Origin: Rhodoferax sp.
GTDB taxonomy: Bacteria; Pseudomonadota; Gammaproteobacteria; Burkholderiales; Burkholderiaceae_C
NCBI GenBank assembly: GCA_020048795.1
Contig: JAIFMA010000155.1
Span: 1 to 34,263, forward strand
Reading direction: 5' to 3'
Length of the DNA: 34,263 nucleotides
The position numbers and the translations under genes were made by a program. The first letter of the stretch is position 1, and every line of letters starts with the position of its first letter. This document shows positions 31,740-34,263 of this stretch, in pieces. The notes under the pieces were generated by a model. The model was not told the origin of the DNA. It did not search any database and saw only the letters and a program-made list of their open reading frames with translations.

Positions 31740-32501
31740 TTACCGTGCCAGCCACCCCCCGTCCACTGTCACGGTGGTGCCATTGACGTAGTTGGAGGCC
31801 TCACTGGCGAGGAATACCACCGGACCGGCCAGGTCGGCAGGTATGCCCCAGCGCCCGGCCGGGATGCGCTCCAGAATGGCGGTGTTTCGCACCTCGTCTG
31901 CGCGCAGGGCGGTGGTGTTGTCAGTGGCCATGTAGCCGGGTGCAATGGCATTCACGTGGATGTTGTGTTTGGCCCACTCGTTGGCCAGCGCCCGGGTGAT
32001 GCCCATCACGCCGCTTTTCGATGCGGTGTAGGAGGGCACACGCACCCCGCCCTGAAACGACAGCATCGATGCCACGTTGATGATCTTGCCGCCCGTGCCC
32101 TGCACCATGAACTGACGTGCTGCCGCCTGGGCGAAGAAAAACACCGACTTGAGGTTCAGGTCGACCACATCGTCCCAGTCCTTTTCCGTGAAATTGATGG
32201 CATCCTCCCGGCGGATGATGCCGGCGTTGTTGACCAGGATATGGATGCTGCCTGTGAGAGTCAGTGCCTGGCGGATCAACCCGTCAATGCTGCCAATGTC
32301 TGACAAATTGGCGCGCAGGTCCAGAAAACGATGCCCCAGTGCTTCGACTTGCATTTTGGTGTCGTCTGGCGTGCTGAGGTTGACACCGACGATGTCTGCA
32401 CCAGCCTGGGCCAATGCCAGCGCCATGCCTTGTCCAAGTCCGGTATTGCAACCGGTGACGATGGCCACCCGGCCGTCAAGTTTGAAGTTGTTAAGACTCA
32501 T
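31740..32501 (-). CDS. kduD: 2-dehydro-3-deoxy-D-gluconate 5-dehydrogenase KduD
   Basis: A 253-residue short-chain dehydrogenase, the same length as E. coli KduD. The NAD site is TGCNTGLGQG at residues 16-25, the NNAG motif is at 91-94 and the catalytic Ser145, Tyr158 and Lys162 are in place. It reduces 3-deoxy-D-glycero-2,5-hexodiulosonate to 2-keto-3-deoxygluconate after KduI. The start at 32501 has GAGGA a few bases upstream; the longer frame upstream reads into kduI out of frame. It lies 31 bases after kduI. Confidence 0.93.
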   Translation of the reverse strand: MSLNNFKLDGRVAIVTGCNTGLGQGMALALAQAGADIVGVNLSTPDDTKMQVEALGHRFLDLRANLSDIGSIDGLIRQALTLTGSIHILVNNAGIIRREDAINFTEKDWDDVVDLNLKSVFFFAQAAARQFMVQGTGGKIINVASMLSFQGGVRVPSYTASKSGVMGITRALANEWAKHNIHVNAIAPGYMATDNTTALRADEVRNTAILERIPAGRWGIPADLAGPVVFLASEASNYVNGTTVTVDGGWLAR

Positions 32502-32532
32502 GAATGTCCTCAATCGGTAGATTTTGCTGTGC

Positions 32533-33369
32533 TTATCGAAGCGTGCCCATCGGCACATGGTCCATGTCCTTGAACACCTGGTTTTCGCCCACCATGCCCC
32601 AGATGAAGGTGTAGGCCTGAGTGCCAACCCCTGAATGGATCGACCAGCTCGGGCTGATCACCGCTTGTTCGTTGCGCACCACGATGTGGCGCGTCTGGGT
32701 CGGTTCGCCCATCATGTGAAAGACGGCCGCGTCGGCCTTCATGTCAAAGTAGAAATACACCTCCATGCGCCGGTCGTGCGTATGGCAGGGCATGGTGTTC
32801 CACACGCTGCCAGGCTCCAGTTGGGTCATGCCCATGGCAAGCTGGCAGGTGGGCAGCACGTCGGGCACCAAAAACTTGAAAATGGTGCGCCGGTTGCTGG
32901 TGTCAGGTGCACCCAGGGTTTCCGGTGAGGCCTGCGCCAGGGTAACCTTGCGGCTGGGGTAGCGGGTGTGAGCAGGGGCACAGTTGAAATACAGCTTGGC
33001 CGGGCGCGAGGCATCCAGGCTGCTGAACTCCAGCCGCTGGCTTGCCTGTCCGATGTAAAGGGCTTCTCTTGCAGCAAGCTCAAAGTTCTGATCATCGACC
33101 ACGACACGGGCCGCACCCCCAATGTTGATCAGACCAAGTTCGCGGCGTTGCAAAAAGTAGTCAGTGCCGGTGTGGCGTCCCAAATCGGGCGAAAAGCTGA
33201 CCGCCTGACTCACCGGCATGATGCCCCCCACAATGATGCGATCAATCTGGCTATAGGTCAGAGTGGCCTGATCAGGCTTGAACAGGCCATCCACCAAAAA
33301 ATGGCGGCGCAGGCCCTCGGTGTCAAGCGTGCGGACGTGATCGCTGTGGATGGGTTGGCGAATTTCCAT
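32533..33369 (-). CDS. kduI: 5-keto-4-deoxyuronate isomerase KduI
   Basis: A 278-residue cupin-type zinc isomerase, the same length as E. coli KduI. The metal ligands fall at identical positions: His196 and His198 in [10 protein letters not shown], Glu203, and His245 in SWSIHSG. It interconverts 5-keto-4-deoxyuronate and 3-deoxy-D-glycero-2,5-hexodiulosonate in the breakdown of unsaturated galacturonides. It is the first gene of the probable kduI-kduD-kdgR operon, with a candidate KdgR operator 64 bases upstream. Confidence 0.95.
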   Translation of the reverse strand: MEIRQPIHSDHVRTLDTEGLRRHFLVDGLFKPDQATLTYSQIDRIIVGGIMPVSQAVSFSPDLGRHTGTDYFLQRRELGLINIGGAARVVVDDQNFELAAREALYIGQASQRLEFSSLDASRPAKLYFNCAPAHTRYPSRKVTLAQASPETLGAPDTSNRRTIFKFLVPDVLPTCQLAMGMTQLEPGSVWNTMPCHTHDRRMEVYFYFDMKADAAVFHMMGEPTQTRHIVVRNEQAVISPSWSIHSGVGTQAYTFIWGMVGENQVFKDMDHVPMGTLR

Positions 33370-33672
33370 GTTTTCTCTCGGGTTAGACCGCTGTCGGCCT
33401 TGAACAAAGTTTTTGAAATACGGTTTTTATTTATTGAACCAGCGTTTCAAATCGGCTGATGGATGATACATTATTGTCAATGTCTTGTGGCCACATCCCT
33501 GGCATTTATCTGCACTGCCTGCCTGCTTCAGGGACTAGGGAGTTGGGAATTACCATAGACTGTGACTCGTCGTCGCTAGCGTAGCGTGTCGATCTTTTTT
33601 TTGGGGCTCCGACATGGATTGCCGCACTGCGCTCGCCAGCACCGTGCTGGTACTTTTATAGCCCTCAATCAG
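33370..33672. other. Divergent control region between kduI and kdgF
   Basis: This 303-base stretch probably carries promoters for both directions. It holds the candidate KdgR palindrome at 33434-33450 and a TTGACA on the minus strand (33475-33480) without a clear -10 partner. A T-run (about 33591-33602) follows GTAGCGTGTCGATC. No gene was seen. Confidence 0.5.
33434..33450 (-). promoter_or_regulatory. Candidate KdgR operator upstream of kduI
   Basis: The minus strand reads TTGAAACGCTGGTTCAA, a near-perfect palindrome with TGAAAC and GGTTCA half-sites around a 3-base centre. It differs from the TGAAAC-N3-GTTTCA pattern of enterobacterial KdgR boxes at a single base. It lies in the kduI/kdgF control region, where KdgR would act. 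Confidence 0.45.
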
Positions 33673-33985
33673 ATGACTCACGTTATGCAACACTACTTTG
33701 ACAACAGCAACACGCCATGGACTGAATTGGGCGACGGCGTTCGGCGGAAAATTGTCGGACACACGCCGGATTTGATGGCCGTGCTGGTGCAGTTCGACAA
33801 GGGCTCCGTTGGGCTTGCGCATGCACACGATGCCCATGACCAGATCGCATTTGTGGTTGCTGGTGCCTTTGAGGTCGAAGTGGCGGGTTGTGGCGCCGCG
33901 ACGGGTGTGGCATGGTGTCGTTGCGCAGGAGCCAGCGAGCATGCTGCTTGATCAGTTTTCGCCGTGCCGGCTTGACTTTCTGTGA
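33673..33985 (+). pseudogene. kdgF: Broken KdgF-type cupin (unsaturated uronate linearisation)
   Basis: The frame from the ATG at 33673 (or 33685) reads as a KdgF-like cupin: GDGVRRKIVGHTPDLMAVL, then the metal-binding AHAHDAHDQIAFVV and FEVEVAG. After codon 33886-33888 the frame degenerates and stops at 33951. The expected end appears in the +1 frame from about 33887: VVAPRRVWHGVVAQEP, LLDQFSPCRLDFL and a stop at 33983-33985. Roughly ten residues usually found between the two parts (the GDS region) are missing, so a small deletion, not a multiple of three, seems to have occurred. KdgF converts unsaturated galacturonate to the linear ketoacid used by KduI. A sequencing error is the alternative. 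Confidence 0.72.
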
Positions 33986-34011
33986 CCGGGGCTTTAATCA
34001 ATACAAAAAAG

Positions 34012-34044
34012 GCTGCTAGCGCTTATGTAATAAGCGTTAGCAGC
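34012..34044. terminator. Bidirectional hairpin terminator, repeat copy G
   Basis: Left arm GCTGCTAGCGCTTAT (34012-34026) pairs with ATAAGCGTTAGCAGC (34030-34044) over 15 bases, with one mismatch that is G-U in one RNA, around a 3-base loop. On the minus strand the stem is followed by TTTTTTG, a classic Rho-independent signal for kdgK; on the plus strand it is followed by TATTATTTTAAT. It lies between the convergent kdgF and kdgK ends. The flanking CAGCTATTATTTT links it to the AGCTAT family. Confidence 0.7.
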
Positions 34045-34114
34045 TATTATTTTAATACCGACAATGAGCCGCATCCCGTCCTCGAGTGATCTGCCGCCCA
34101 ATGCCCGTGAGTCA

Positions 34115-34263
34115 TTAGCGGATGACGCGTGCGCCCTTGCCCTTCATGGCGGCCTCAACCTCTTCCACCCGTACCATGGACGTGTCACCGGGTGTGGTCA
34201 TGGCCAAGGCACCATGTGCCGCACCGTATTCGACCGCAGCCTGGGCACCCTTGCCCTCCAGGA
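34115..34263 (-). CDS. kdgK: 2-keto-3-deoxygluconate kinase KdgK, C-terminal end
   Basis: Only the last 48 complete codons are inside the window; the gene continues past its right edge. The minus-strand frame ends at a TAA at 34115-34117 and reads EGKGAQAAVEYGAAHGALAM, then TTPGDTSMV and VEEVEAAM. This is the C-terminal part of a PfkB/ribokinase-family sugar kinase, with the TxPGD-type end seen in KdgK. The setting beside kduI, kduD and kdgR supports KdgK, which makes 2-keto-3-deoxy-6-phosphogluconate. The Asp and anion-hole motifs of the active site are outside the window. Confidence 0.75.
   Translation of the reverse strand, partial: LEGKGAQAAVEYGAAHGALAMTTPGDTSMVRVEEVEAAMKGKGARVIR

Noticed and set aside
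33637-33651. CCAGCACCGTGCTGG followed by TACTTTT as a terminator
   Set aside because: The loop would be a single base, the T-run is short, and the position just before kdgF makes a terminator unlikely.

Overview
The window reads as a chromosomal segment of a Burkholderiales bacterium, most likely family Comamonadaceae and Rhodoferax-like. This is an inference from gene content. Supporting points are the mnmG-rsmG-lysE-parA-parB order, a complete System I cytochrome c maturation operon, an RquA-type rhodoquinone gene (rhodoquinone is known from Rhodoferax), and a scattered family of AGCTAT/ATAGCT hairpin repeats. No rRNA, tRNA, CRISPR array, transposase or phage gene was seen.

Layout. 1-5.7 kb: end of a ferritin-like gene, a small unknown gene, argP-type LysR regulator, universal stress protein, threonine ammonia-lyase, DMT-type exporter and a YghZ-type aldo/keto reductase. 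5.9-10.1 kb: glpC-glpA-glpB, a quinone-linked anaerobic glycerol-3-phosphate dehydrogenase in the order C-A-B, followed by a convergent dihaem cytochrome c. 10.9-12.7 kb: minC-minD-minE. 12.9-13.3 kb: an AT-rich intergenic stretch with four consensus DnaA boxes, looking like a replication origin. 13.3-20.3 kb: ccmABCDEFGHI on the minus strand, almost all genes overlapping by a few bases. 20.7-23.6 kb: rquA, a GstA-type glutathione transferase and a pyrophosphate-dependent phosphofructokinase. 23.8-29.8 kb: mnmG, rsmG, a LysE-type exporter, parA, a small hydrolase and parB, with three perfect parS sites plus one degenerate site. 30.1-30.8 kb: a membrane-anchored methyltransferase. 30.9-34.3 kb: unsaturated-uronate (pectin/oligogalacturonide) catabolism: kdgR, kduD, kduI, a broken kdgF and the end of kdgK.

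How it fits together. ParA, ParB and the parS cluster form the chromosome segregation centromere. The DnaA-box cluster about 12 kb away and the Min system make this a replication, segregation and division-site neighbourhood. GlpABC feeds electrons to quinone, RquA converts ubiquinone to the low-potential rhodoquinone, and Ccm matures c-type cytochromes, so the middle third serves anaerobic and respiratory energy metabolism. KduI and KduD turn 5-keto-4-deoxyuronate into 2-keto-3-deoxygluconate and KdgK phosphorylates it, under KdgR. KdgF, which linearises the unsaturated uronate, appears inactivated by an internal deletion.

The strongest items for follow-up are the origin-like region between minC and ccmI (including a TAC-repeat/DnaA-trio-like array beside a DnaA box), the parS sites inside mnmG that are read as the peptide VSRET, the decayed kdgF, and the repeat family, one copy of which lies in frame inside a methyltransferase gene.
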